Assembly: GCA_950022655.1 (NCBI GenBank)
Contig: OX465579.1
Coordinates: forward strand, 39,287,950-39,351,949
Direction of reading: 5' to 3'
Source: Alentia gelatinosa
Lineage: Eukaryota; Annelida; Polychaeta; Phyllodocida; Polynoidae
DNA: 64,000 nt
Positions 20,490 through 31,688 of the stretch are shown in pieces. The stretch's first letter is position 1, and the number at the start of each line of letters is the position of its first letter. The translations under genes and the position numbers were made by a program. The notes under the pieces were generated by a model. The model was not told where the DNA came from. It saw nothing but the letters and a program-made list of their open reading frames with translations, and made no database searches.

Positions 20490-21460
20490 GAATGTCTGGA
20501 AGAAAATAAGGGTCACCCCCATTCCTAAAACTGCCAACGGATCCAATACCAATAAGTGGAGGGCAATCTCCCTGTTACCGGGGCCAATATTTGCGAGAAC
20601 CTATTTCACTTGCATTTCACTGATGTACTGGGTGTTAACAATATACTTTTGCCAGCTCAGTTTTGATATCGACATAATCTGGGGACAACTGATGCAGTGT
20701 ATGCTTTGTCAAATAATTTTTACATAGCACTTGACTTAAGGCATTTAATCGGAGCTGTGATCGTTGACCGGAAAAGGGTTTTGACAGTGTGCACTATGGA
20801 CGATTATTTTTTATAAAGGACATCCAGCTAAACCTTTTTGAGGAAATCATAAAATGGGTCAAATCGTATTTATCAGGCGGAAAGCAATATATCAAATTTG
20901 GTGATTCTGTATCTGCCTCGGCAAATATAGAATATGGCGTACCACAAGGCTCTGTAATTGGACCATTTTTCTACATACTGCATAAACGAGATTATAATGA
21001 GTCTCTATTATGAGTAATATAAGATTTAAACTTACAGACTTTACGGGACGTGAGATTGGTGAGTGGTACTATGATAATATTTTGACTATCAATGTTAAAT
21101 CACAGTTATGTTACTAAAATAACTATACATAGGTATGGAGAGATTGACAAATGTAAAATTGTATCAATATTAGGTGTAGAGTTAGATAACTGTAAGTCAG
21201 TTTAAAAGCAATCCAGGCTTTTCATAAAAAAATGTATATCAAAGATTATTATTACTTCAGAGATTTAAGCATCTAATGACACTTAAGGTGGCATGTAGGG
21301 TCTAGAAACAGGCAATTTCACCCATATTTGATTATTGTGAGACCATCATAAGAGGAACAGGCAAGCGTTGGCTGGTTAAAATGCAACGGTTACAGAACAG
21401 AGTATTGCGATTTCGCGTGTATGACCTTGCATGGTGCACACTGTCAAAAGACTAGAGTTA
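20490..21460 (+). mobile_element. Degenerate LINE RT fragment
   Basis: Pieces of RT can be read in changing frames: a WRAISLLPG-like block near 20560, GFDSVHYGRLF near 20780, the ORF at 20789-21013 with KWVKSYLSGGKQ and YGVPQGSVIGPFFY, and ISPIFDYCETIIRGTGKRW near 21320 from the C-terminal region. The YADD motif is not recoverable. It is older than the LINE at 12-16 kb. Confidence 0.7.
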
Positions 21461-23510
21461 TACAATAACAAAAGTACAAACTCTAGATAGGCGGAGGAGC
21501 GAATAGTTATTGACGGGGAAGATATACATGTATATTAAAGATAATGACTGTAGATATCTGGAAACAAGTGGATGATAATACTGGTAATGAGAGAGCTTTG
21601 CAGTCAACATGTAAGTTATTGCCTCAAACAAGAACTTTACCAAAAAAGTCACCAGAGTACATGAGCAAATAAGGCAGGGATGAGCAAGACAAAGATCTGA
21701 AAAGCCGACCTCGTAAGCACTAGAACATATATACCAGTCTACTAACTCGACCCCCTTTTGGGCTGCACTTGTATTTATCTTAAATTTATTCATCCTTATA
21801 TCCACATCATTATTAGCTTAGTCGGTGGTGAGTATTCATTACTTTTTCGTTTTCATCATCTTTATTGTTATCTGTATTTTCGAATCGAACCATCCATATG
21901 ACATTGAAAGTATGTAATGACTGAGATTGAAGACTGTTATGCCATAATGGAAGACCATCAACGATGATGAATTATGTGCTTAATAGAAAAAAAACAACAA
22001 ACTTTTACTTATATACATACATAGTAATCAGAAAGAAGAAACGTGCTGATACTGTTTGTTAAATAGTGCTAATAGTCATATATTAATATGAACAAAGAGA
22101 TCTTGCCGATATTTGTTGAGGATTTCGAATTCAAGTCTCGGGCTTTCGAATTCCTGGTAGCAAAAGCTAGATTATAATCCCACCTATTTACGTTGGAGAA
22201 CAATGTTCTATAGAGGTATGTAATGTTCCCCCCCCCCCACCCGGATAGAAATATTGATGTTCCACAGAGAATTGACATGCTATTGGGAAACATATTTTAA
22301 CTACATGTTATTGCTTTTAAATTTGAGTGTCAGAGTTATGTCATATAAATCTATTAACGCCCATACTTGTGATACACAACCACATGAGTGATGAGCTTTA
22401 GCACATACATACATTCCACAAAACAGGGTAAATTTGTGATTGTTTTGGGGGAAAAACTACAGTCATGCCAGACTATTCTTCTTCCCGTTAAAGTTATAAG
22501 TAGGTTGTATAAAATGTGTAGCTATAGCTTTAGTGCATCGATTCAGGTCAGATCACATCCTACAATAAAGTCGGGTGTGATACACATCTCCATCGCTATT
22601 CTCGACATACAGCCCTTTATATTTCTTTATCTTCAGATAAATATGATTCAAGGTCGATTCTGCAATAAAGATAACGTTCATCTATATATTTTGATATGAC
22701 ACTTATTGTAAGGCTCTGCAGTCCATAGTGTTCAACAATATGTTTATGGTTTGGTGTTTGACCTGATTGTGAAGGGGTTTTCTATTGGTAAAGATTGGTT
22801 AGGTTGTAGTGTTATAGTTTGATATAATCTAATGAGAAGACAGGAACATTTCTACTATTGGAATCTACTTTACATATGTTTGTTTGCAGTGTTAACAATG
22901 ATAATAACGTTAAGTTCTAAAGACGATATATTGATATCATACCTGTATTTCCGAATTATACGTTCAGACCTGGAGGACGATAGTAAGAGTAAGATTATAA
23001 AGGGGTATCAATACTCATGAAATACTCTACATAACAGAGGCGTCTCTTTTTACAAGTACCACACTATCGACATGATGTGCTCTGAACCTAAATATTGCAA
23101 ATGGTAAAGCTTGATTCATTCGAGGTAACGAAGCAATCGATCCATTGCCCTGGTCCTTTAATCCTTGGTAACGGATCCGTGTACCTCATTGATTTGGTCT
23201 CTGGGCTTTACGCCGCAAGCATACGATATTGACTTCATGGAGGAATAAACTGCGTATAGGTTAAGTAGGCTAATTACAATCGGTTATAATCGGCTGTAGA
23301 GCATCTAACAACAGATTTGCGGGGAAGGGAAGGTCGTTTATCTCTGGCAAGCAAGAAGTGACTGGTCATCGTCGGGGTACCATGATATAGGGACCGCAAA
23401 AAGAAGCAAACCGAGGAAATGGTCGGGCACAGTCGATTCATTGACCATGGAGGAACATCCCTCTAGGCTTAAGAGTCAAAATAATGTGAAATTTCAAATT
23501 TGTTGATTAT
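21461..23510. other. Intergenic stretch, no gene supported
   Basis: ORFs of up to 115 codons on the minus strand (21458-21805) show no motif. A poly(C) run lies near 22230. I see no repeats shared with the rest of the window. Confidence 0.45.
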
Positions 23511-23680
23511 CTCGGGGCCATCCCCAAAGAACGTACGCGCTGACGGGGGAGGGAGGGGGGTAGATAATTCTGTAAAATGTGTGTATGTTCCTTCTTTGTT
23601 CTATTGCTTACAAGATTGGTAGGGGGCGGGGTAAAACAATTTCAGGAATTCTGCGTACGTACTTTATGGATGGCCCCCTC
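23511..23680. mobile_element. Short TIR element (164 bp) with CTC flanks
   Basis: The element at 23514-23677 begins GGGGCCATCCCCAAAGAACG and its right end, inverted, begins GGGGCCATCCATAAAGTACG, both followed by TACGC. It is flanked by CTC on both sides (23511-23513, 23678-23680). A 3-base duplication would fit PIF/Harbinger, but the class is inferred. It has no coding capacity. A one-ended copy lies at 26088-26207. Confidence 0.75.
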
Positions 23681-24592
23681 CCGCAAATATATAAACGGTA
23701 TATTAAATTTGTATTGAGTGTATCTAGATCTAAGTCTGAAATTTCCGTAATGTAGATCTGCCTTTATCAAATCGGGAATGTATAGGCTACTTTACAGATA
23801 AATTGATATTTCAACATGATATTGCATGTATCAAATATGTGACCAAATCTTTCCGCCATGACATGCAAGCTCGGCTATATGATCCACACCACACAGCTGT
23901 CAGTCTCCAACATCTAGGTCACCATATGTATAGAGACGGGAATTCTTTCTCGATATGAAAGTCGCGCCGCGCCAATGTCAAAGTCGCTCTGTATACATAT
24001 TGAGCCAGACTTCACGATCGCTGTCACCGGATAATACAACCGGGTGTACGTGCTAACAGAGGCTGCTTTTCACACAGGTAGGCCCTAGTTATCTGTATTA
24101 GTTATTTTTGTAATTCCATGCAACACTCTGTACTCTAATATGACTTTACGTAATTTGGAGAAATAGGATTCATTCCACTTATATTGTGAATTAGACATTC
24201 TTAACATCATCCTGGAAGATACCTTGGAGTCCTTTTTACAGAAGTGAAGACAAAAGATCTATCGACTGAAAATCCATTATTTTTCTCTCAAGTACCACCC
24301 ACTTTTTAATGGGTCAATATGGTACAAAACATAATCATAAAGAAAAGAGATGAGAATATAAGTGGTCCACATGGCAAGTTGGTCCGTTTATCGGGATAGA
24401 CAGAGCTTGACAAAACAATTATGCAGGTGACTTCCCACTATATAGTTATCAAATTGGTGTGATCATTTCCTTTTTTATGATATTATTCTCTCATTTTCCC
24501 TCGGGGAATCTTTGACAATTTTTCATGTGCTTTTTTAAAAATCATAGAACTTTTAAACAAGCACAATTCCACAACAATCCGTAGTCGCTTTC
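23681..24592. other. Intergenic stretch, no gene supported
   Basis: No ORF over chance length and no motif recognised. Confidence 0.45.
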
Positions 24593-24665
24593 ATCGATGG
24601 CTTTATTTAGAACAGTGATTACACAACGTTTCGGCAAGTGGAGCCTTTATCATTTATTTATCGAT
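24593..24665 (-). ncRNA. Hammerhead-ribozyme-like remnant (Penelope-type)
   Basis: On the minus strand the sequence ATGATAAAGGCTCCACTTGC continues into CGAAACGTTGTG. The hammerhead core is CUGANGA, stem II, GAAA. Here a GGC/GCC stem with a 7-base loop sits between ATGATAA (two core substitutions) and GAAAC, so the fold is recognisable but probably inactive. This arrangement, followed by ACGTTGTG, is known from the terminal repeats of Penelope-like elements. An AATAAA follows on the minus strand, and ATCGAT occurs at both edges (24593-24598 and 24660-24665). No Penelope RT is seen nearby. Confidence 0.5.
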
Positions 24666-24687
24666 TTGGTTCTTACAGCTGCCAAAA

Positions 24688-25509
24688 ATGTATCCTGGCC
24701 CTCAGCGCGCATACTGCCGTGTGGTAATGCGCGGTGGTTCCAAGTCATCTTGGGAAGCTGATGATGCAGCTCCACTGACCGCCATTAGATTCCCCCACCA
24801 CTGGGTACTCGGTGCCCACACATCCGCACTGGACGGGTGGAGGCCATGGGGCGTGCAGCGCTCGTGGGGAGACTTCCAGAATCCCAAGATGTGTGAAGAG
24901 AACCAGCATGGCGAGTGCGATCACCGACGCATTATCCAGAGTCCAGACCGAAATCCAGCAGTCCAAGAGGAGGGCATCTATGGATTCCTTCCCTCTACCA
25001 GGGCGCTACAACCCTCCCGGCGCGTCCAGCCTCGCGAGCCCAGTACGTCACCTGGAGCAGCTGGGAGCAGCTCGAACTCGCCGAGCACTGCTCAACCCCT
25101 CCCATCATACCGTCCCGTGCCACTGCTGCGGATACCGCGAGTACACCTCGACCTCCCCGTCCAAGGCCGCCGTCAGCGCCGGGCGCCGATCCCGCTTCCT
25201 CCAGTGTGGCCGTGTCGGCCGGCCAACTCATCGTGCCTGAATGTTCACCACAAGGACGGGGGTGTAGGAGGCGCGTCCATCACCATGCACACAAGCAGAG
25301 CGCAGGTCACCACAACGACGACCTTCGTGAAGACCCCCGATAGCGGCGCACCGAGGGGGCTGCCCAGGTGCTCCCCGGGGATGCCAAGGTGCATCCCCGG
25401 TCGTGCAGACGCCTGCTGTGGGGCGGCGGTGAGGTCCAGGCCAGACACAACTCACCAGGCTAGACACAACAATGGCCTTTCCCGCGCCTTCTCACCTGTG
25501 TACGAGTAG
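24688..25509 (+). CDS. GC-rich anonymous open region (frame uncertain)
   Basis: About 820 bases are markedly GC-rich against AT-rich surroundings, and all three plus-strand frames are open for 140-273 codons. The longest frame gives a 273-residue Pro/Ser/Arg-rich product without a domain. The frame at 24812-25240 contains MASAITDALSRVQTEIQQSK, an amphipathic helix like those that open retrotransposon ORF1/gag-like proteins. Given the hammerhead-like remnant just upstream, a decayed transposon ORF is plausible. A host CpG-island exon is the alternative. Confidence 0.3.
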   Translation: MYPGPQRAYCRVVMRGGSKSSWEADDAAPLTAIRFPHHWVLGAHTSALDGWRPWGVQRSWGDFQNPKMCEENQHGECDHRRIIQSPDRNPAVQEEGIYGFLPSTRALQPSRRVQPREPSTSPGAAGSSSNSPSTAQPLPSYRPVPLLRIPRVHLDLPVQGRRQRRAPIPLPPVWPCRPANSSCLNVHHKDGGVGGASITMHTSRAQVTTTTTFVKTPDSGAPRGLPRCSPGMPRCIPGRADACCGAAVRSRPDTTHQARHNNGLSRAFSPVYE

Positions 25510-26087
25510 GAGGACCATTCCATTCTACACAACATCATGGGCGGATGTAGAGGGAGAGAGTTAAGGAAATCAAGGCCCCCTTCTTAGCATCCCTCAATAC
25601 CATTGGGAGGTGCTGACTTACATGTATTCTTACATGTGTCTCATCTGCTTTCTCCTACAGTCTATTATTTCAGGCCTTTCTATTCAAAATATTGGACCTA
25701 TTGTAAACGGGATTTCTGATCTTTCGATAAGCTAATTGATATAAAGGATCCCCGACTATTTTTCAAAATGTTAAAGAATCTCAAAATGAAACATACTTAA
25801 GTGTATGATGTCCAAATCATATTTGTTTCAAAGATACAATATTTGTTTCATAGATACAGTTTTTACCTAAAAGATTATAAAATAACTCAAATAAGAATGT
25901 ATCTTCGTGATTTGTAATTTGTAATATCTCTCTATCCATCTCACTAGAGGGAGAGTTGTCATTTGTTATCTGTTACATATCAAACGAAAATCGATTATGA
26001 AAGATTCTAATAGAATTCTATATGGTAATACCACTGTAATCCTAATAGAATTCGGTATGGTATTACCACTATATCACTTATATCTAT
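25510..26087. other. Intergenic stretch with a 36 bp duplication
   Basis: AT-rich and without a gene. Around 26008-26078 a unit containing TAATAGAATTC and GGTA-TACCACT is duplicated once in tandem with several differences. Confidence 0.5.
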
Positions 26088-26207
26088 GGGGCCATCCATA
26101 AAGTACGTACGCAGAATTTCTGAAATTTGGACCCCCCCTCTCCCAATCTTGTACGCAATAGAACAAAAAGGGAGCATACGCAAAATTTCCAAAAATTTGG
26201 ACCCTCA
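26088..26207 (+). mobile_element. One-ended copy of the GGGGCCATCC element
   Basis: The left end GGGGCCATCCATAAAGTACG is preserved and followed by TACGCAGAATTTC, as in the inverted right end of the 23.5 kb element. The opposite terminus is missing or diverged beyond recognition after about 26207. Confidence 0.65.
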
Positions 26208-26246
26208 ATTAAAGCTCAATATTATGACAATATTGTAATAGAATAT

Positions 26247-26340
26247 ATAGAAATTCTAAAAGTTGTTTTTCACACAGTAAAACCCATGTTAGTGGAGAAT
26301 TTAGTTCTACCTTTTGACGCTTGGTGGCGCCTGTGAGCCT
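26247..26340 (+). repeat. Internally deleted copy of TTAA-MITE family A
   Basis: ATTCTAAAAG, TTTCACACAGTAAAACCCAT, TTCTACCTTTT and GGTGGCGCC appear in the same order as in 4765-5100 of the complete MITE, with intervening sequence deleted. It ends near GAGCCTTTA, a diverged version of the GATATGCCTTTA terminus. Confidence 0.55.
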
Positions 26341-26407
26341 TTATATATGAATATACTATGTATATTCCTAACGTAAATCAAGCAGATGTAAATAGTAAAA
26401 ACATAAT

Positions 26408-26457
26408 ATTACCATGATTTCGTTCTGAGTGGTCACACAGATCGAAATCATGGTAAT
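26408..26457. repeat. Perfect 15 bp hairpin
   Basis: ATTACCATGATTTCG at 26408-26422 is perfectly inverted at 26443-26457, separated by a 20-base loop. It lies about 70 bases beyond the MITE remnant and may be part of another small element. Confidence 0.8.
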
Positions 26458-27577
26458 GTTGTATCTATTACTCACCTTTCAAGTAATGATCAGGAAAAAA
26501 TATAGTATATTATTAAATTCGACCCTAGCGCCGTGCTTTGGTTATATGAATTAGTTCCTATAACTCCCGTCAGGTGGCCGAAAAAGCCGTATTCTCATAG
26601 GAGATTCCGGTGGTCCGTATTCTACTCAGTAGCAATCTGTAAGCTCCATAAACTTAGCATGAAGACTCTGCACTCGGTGGGTAATAATATATAACACTAT
26701 AATACATATTATAATTGGATAAACTAGACAAAACATTAAAGTTGCTCGTTTGGACAATACAAGGATCACACTCTTCCACCTCACCCATTCCATAACGCGA
26801 TGCGCTTCAGTTTCGATATCCCCATACATAGAACAAAGGGGAAAACATATACACGAACCATGTAAATACATGTATACTTATTTATCTAAACCTCATTTGT
26901 CAATGTACAAATGTATTCGTGTAGACGGGTAAGCATGTGCGTGTATGTATGCATGTAGGTATATTTATATAAACACATATAGATGAGAATATCTTACACT
27001 GTTCCTCCTCTATTTGTAATCAACTGTTTTCTTTAAACTAGTTAACTAGAACCCATTTGATTGTTTCGTTTACCAAAGCTCTAAATTATGTATGATGTCA
27101 AACAACACATTCTTGCCTTAAAAATCCCACTTATTTTCCCAGGATTTTACTGTTATTTTGTTATTTTGATGTATTTTACATTAGTCATTGTTTTTCTCCA
27201 GTACACCAGCTGTGTCCAGGTAAGGCAGCCATTGCGCCACCTGGTACCAGGTAAAATAAACATAGCTAAGGCTGTCACGGCCACTGCAGTGGGCGGTCAG
27301 CTTCATGACAGTGCAGCTGTGACTTGAGTTGTACCACAGAAAACAGTCTGATGCCGCATACCTCAATCACCGTTTGCTCTATCTCTCTGCATTATGGACA
27401 AGCTACCAATATACGGGACAGGTAGAATTCACATAGGACCTATGGGAATTTTTGATATCAAGTGGAAGTTCGGCTAACTGGAATGGACAAAGACATAACA
27501 GTCATGGCAAAGGGGTGCCTGTAGTGAGTAAGTGACTTGTACATAGCACCAACAAGGTAGAACAAAGAATTTTCAAG
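26458..27577. other. Intergenic / upstream region of the 27578 gene
   Basis: Short ORFs only. The last 300 bases could include 5' UTR and promoter of the gene that starts at 27578; no TATA or YY1-type motif is clear. Confidence 0.4.
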
Positions 27578-28918
27578 ATGTTAAATGCGGCTTTTTTTAA
27601 GAAGTTTTCAAAGATGTACCGTGATAAGAGTGAGGAGGACCTACGTCGGCCGACAACCAGTAGTAAGCACGCTACCCGCCCTGGAGATCGCTACGACACC
27701 CCCTCACAGCTGGACTACGTCACTGAGGACGACGCCAAGGCGGGATTCAGCCAATGGGGTAACTGTCAGAAGTTCATCAACCGGAACTCATCTAGCACCC
27801 CGGCGGACCTGCTGAGAGAGAAGCCACAAGAGCGACGGTATCAGAAAAACCGCGGGAGGCCCAGCTACCGCCGTCTGGACTCCGACTCTGGCGTCATTGG
27901 ACATTGCGACGCGTACAGATTGCAAAGCAGGAACCAGAAACCCAAGTACGGACCGCGGGACATTGAAGTGTGGTCCAAGAAGTCCAGCAAGGAAACGAGC
28001 CCCACGGAGGACCGTCCCGGATCGCGGGAGTTGGGGCGGAGTGAGAGAGGCGGTGCCGTATCCGGTCAGAACGGCGCCGAGCTCAAGGACTGGCTTTCCT
28101 GGCGGTGCTTCCTGAATCATAACCTCGCCCGGACGGTCCTCGAAACGCGCGGCGCTTCCACTTCCGGTGTGCGCACTGTCTGCGCGGAGCCCGATTTCGG
28201 CAAGACGGTTGTTCGACGGATCTTAGACGAATACGCCGACCGCGACCAGAAACCCCCGACGTCACTGCACGAGAACGACTACCTCATGTTCGGGGTACCG
28301 CGAGCCCGACTTCGGCCCGAGGCAGCGGCCGTGGCGGCCGTCATCGCCGCCGTAACGGAGGACACCCCGCAACCGCACCACCTCCTCCTCCAGGGCAGAC
28401 CGCCGTCCGAAAGTACCCTGCAGTACTCCCCGCAATTCTTCCCGAATCGAAAAATGGCTGAACACGTGAAAGGATCCAACTCCCGCTGCCTGCCTTCGCT
28501 GCGCTGGAAAACAAAACAGAAGAAGTGTAAATCTAAAGCGGAGGCGTCGTCCGAGCCGGATTACCTGCCCTCCAGGTACGCCAAGATCTACGCCTACAAC
28601 GCCGCCTCCAGGAAGGTGTCCTCTGACGACGAGCGGGTGTGGCCCTATCAGAACCACCGACCTTACTCGCCATGGGGACACGTGGCTAGACCACGTGACC
28701 GCATGGCACTTCCGCCCGAGTCCAGCTTCCTGATGCGGTCCCGCTCCCAGTCGTCATACTGGTCCACGTCGTCCATGACGCTATCGCTGACGTCATCGTC
28801 GTCGGCAGATTATTCCGACGGTTATTCGTCATTGAGTGACAAGAGCAGCTCGCTGTATAGCTACACCTCCAAACCGCTGTTTAGACGGAAATTGGGAAAG
28901 AAGTATGGACGTCGATGA
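27578..28918 (+). CDS. Orphan 446-residue basic protein with Ser-rich tail
   Basis: A single ORF of 446 codons, GC-rich from about 27650 on, starts with MLNAAFFKKFSKMYRDKSEE, a hydrophobic/basic amphipathic start that could bind membrane. The body is Arg/Lys/Ser/Pro-rich and looks mostly disordered. More ordered short blocks are DYVTEDDAKAGFSQWGNCQK (about 47-66), LKDWLSWRCFLNHNLARTVL (about 167-186) and KTVVRRILDEYADRD. The tail, about 385-446, is dominated by Ser/Tyr (SQSSYWSTSSMTLSLTSSSS) and ends in a basic KPLFRRKLGKKYGRR. I do not recognise a family and see no signal peptide or enzyme motif. Length, composition shift and a following AATAAA at 29245 support a real single-exon gene, similar in style to the one at 1336. 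Confidence 0.65.
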   Translation: MLNAAFFKKFSKMYRDKSEEDLRRPTTSSKHATRPGDRYDTPSQLDYVTEDDAKAGFSQWGNCQKFINRNSSSTPADLLREKPQERRYQKNRGRPSYRRLDSDSGVIGHCDAYRLQSRNQKPKYGPRDIEVWSKKSSKETSPTEDRPGSRELGRSERGGAVSGQNGAELKDWLSWRCFLNHNLARTVLETRGASTSGVRTVCAEPDFGKTVVRRILDEYADRDQKPPTSLHENDYLMFGVPRARLRPEAAAVAAVIAAVTEDTPQPHHLLLQGRPPSESTLQYSPQFFPNRKMAEHVKGSNSRCLPSLRWKTKQKKCKSKAEASSEPDYLPSRYAKIYAYNAASRKVSSDDERVWPYQNHRPYSPWGHVARPRDRMALPPESSFLMRSRSQSSYWSTSSMTLSLTSSSSADYSDGYSSLSDKSSSLYSYTSKPLFRRKLGKKYGRR

Positions 28919-30774
28919 TGAATGTGTGCAATCCATTGTCGATGAGGAGAAACACGGACCTATAAATCTCAGAAATCAAACCACGTCAAGACAAGGAAAA
29001 TCATACTCTTCTTTTAGTAATGCAATAGGGCTGATTCCGTGTTCTTGTACTTCAGACAGTCGGAAAGGATAGAACACTGTCACAATTTTACATGGTATTG
29101 ACAGTGAACAATGGAAGAGCCATCTTTAAACGGTTCATTGACTCTTTCATTATAAACCTTTGTTGAACGTCAACATTTTAATGTATTTTTGGCAAGTACA
29201 AATAGCTGAAAATGGCATTGATATGTAATGCATCAGCGTAAGGGAATAAATGAATGCAATGACAATTGTTCAAACCAATAGTATGGAGATGACCCATGGG
29301 TATCATTTTCCATAACGCTCTCCATAATGGATAGTGTATGTTATTTTGACAGTTCTACTATTACACATACCCTAAAAGGCCTTGTACCTATGTCTTCCCT
29401 ACCTCTCGGCCAGGGATGGTAGATTTTCTTTGTTGTTAACAGGCTTACTTTTATTTTGAACTCAATAGATCTTGTATTTCATTTAATACTCAGTAGGGAG
29501 ACTAAGTCTAGCTCAGAGAAAAAACGTTTGATATTGCCTTTGAAGTTATTGTAAATGTACTTTCAGTTCGAAATACTAAGAACAGCAGTTTTGCTATCCA
29601 TATAAGGCACAGTGAAATCGGTATAGACCTAGCGATTTCGAAATGACAATATCGGCGGAGACGAATAATAATTGAACTGTAGTACATGTATATCATCCCC
29701 CGAGAACCATATATACGTATGATAACAGACAGTTATGAGCCGGCCTCTGACAATTGTGTAATTGACTGTATGCAGTAATGGGCATGAGTATAGATTATGG
29801 TATATTACAAATTATGTCTAATTCTATTTAGTCATCTCAAATAAGTAAATGTTGTAATATTATATATGTGAATATCCCTACCTTTGTAAAGTTGATATTC
29901 ATATTTCTATATATCTAGAGATATTCCCTATCAAGGGACGTCATAGAATTATTTACAATGTATTTTGTACAACGGTATAATCTCAGTTACATTAAAGGCG
30001 TTTATGATTGTATAGCGTCATATGAGTCATATGATAAGATAAGGTATGGCTCCAATAAAATCATAAGTCTACAGGGTGAATTATTGATGTATTCCTTTTG
30101 ATATTATTTTATAACATTATAGGGATATGGACCTTTTTCATGTACAATGCATGTATAAAATTCATTCGTAGATGGTTCCCTTTTCCAATAAGATATCTAT
30201 CTGTTGTGTCATATATCTGCACCCTATGGTCATAGAACCAGACAGAGTACCTCTCACCACTTTTTCTACTATACACGTAGTTAACTTGTTAAAATGTCCA
30301 TAGCTTCTGTTCAATGTATACCAGAATATAAATGATACAATACTGTCTTTAAAAAAACATGTTAAGTCATATGATAAAGATATATTGAATCTCTGATCTG
30401 TTAAAAATGTTATGTTTTTCAAGATTCGTTAAATCTGTGATAGGAGACACTTTCTATGGTGGGCTGACCCTTCGATTACATGAAAAACATCAGTAGATTC
30501 ACAAGGATATCGATATTATTTAAGTTCTACAAACTCATTTACTTAATCAGATATGTTTATGGGCTATTGAACATTTGCCTTAGAATGTTTTGGATTTTTC
30601 AGAGATATATAGTATATGGGTTTGAATAAGAGACTACATAACTGGGGAGAGGGGAGGGCGCTGACCACACCCACAGGGCAGCGCAGGCTTGGACATCTAA
30701 CTCCTGAGCACCAGCCACTTACCTGCACATGTCGGCGCAGTTAACACACACCAGCTTATAATACGCTCCACACG
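28919..30774. other. Intergenic stretch, no gene supported
   Basis: A 78-codon ORF at 28836-29072 overlaps the end of the upstream gene in another frame and has no support. The rest is AT-rich with only chance ORFs. Confidence 0.45.
29245..29250 (+). promoter_or_regulatory. Candidate poly(A) signal for the 27578 gene
   Basis: AATAAA lies about 330 bases after the stop codon at 28916-28918. It is the first such signal downstream on this strand that I found. Confidence 0.4.
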
Positions 30775-30994
30775 ATGACAGATGAAATATATGCTGCCTC
30801 CAACTTCGACTTCATGACCTGGGCCAAGTTTCAGGGTTAAAACGGAAAAACACAGAAGTACTGGTCCAGGAGGACTACACTGATCATGATGTCCTGATAA
30901 TCATGACCAAGCAAGATGTAAGGAGATATCAATTCCGCTAGGGCAGGCTAGAAGGCTCCAGCAAGGCCTGGTAACCCTTGGAAACCGGAGGGTC

Positions 30995-31573
30995 GTGGAA
31001 TTCCAGGAGGAACAGAGCATGTCCTCTGAGAACAAAGAAGATAAACCATCTTCCCCCACCCCATCCCCCGGAGGCTGGAGGCTACGACCAAAATGCAGTG
31101 AAGTCACAGACTTTGTACCAGAGCATGTTAAGCTGAGACTAGTGAAGTGGAAGAAAGAAAAAATGAAATTCAATGAGGCAGAGGACACATCCAAGGTGCT
31201 CTCACCTGACGACCAGACGCCAATATGTATCTCTCAAGTGGGTTGGGGAATGGCCAATGTCAGGGTGTTATATCACTTACTGCATATGAGAAATCTTGTG
31301 AGAAAATATATTGAGAACTCCCTGGCTTACACCATCAACATGTTCTCACTAGCATCAACATTTGACTGGCAGTCCATCCTAAGCTTGGATACCCAGTACA
31401 GAGAGCTGCAGGCCCAAAATGGTTATCGATGGTGGGAACAAGGTCTCATTGATTGGAGCCCTGTCACTGCTGCTAAAGAAGACTCACACCCCTTCGCCAA
31501 AAAGCCAGCATATGTCACAGGAAACCAAGAATGCAAAGGGCGGCAAGAGGCCCTGACAAACTATGCCGCATAG
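30995..31573 (+). pseudogene. DIRS-like gag segment
   Basis: A 192-codon frame contains a Pro/Ser-rich linker and a helical domain with LHMRNLVRKYIENSLAYTIN and QYRELQAQNGYRWWEQGLID, ending at a TAG where homology moves to another frame (31531-31746, KCKFCQKSAK). The domain order fits the capsid-like ORF upstream of RT in DIRS-type elements. Confidence 0.55.
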
Positions 31574-31688
31574 ATTTCACAAATATGGGGGAATGGCTGT
31601 ATAGAGAGAAGTGCAAGTTCTGCCAAAAATCAGCAAAACAGCTGACTCCCCAGGCCCAAACATTAGTTGAGCCCTTGCGACCTGGGGC

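Noticed and set aside
21458..21805. 115-codon minus-strand ORF
   Set aside because: Overlaps the end of a LINE fragment and has no recognisable domain; length is within chance for this composition.
28262..28681. 139-codon minus-strand ORF inside the 27578 gene
   Set aside because: Antisense shadow of the GC-rich sense ORF; no domain.
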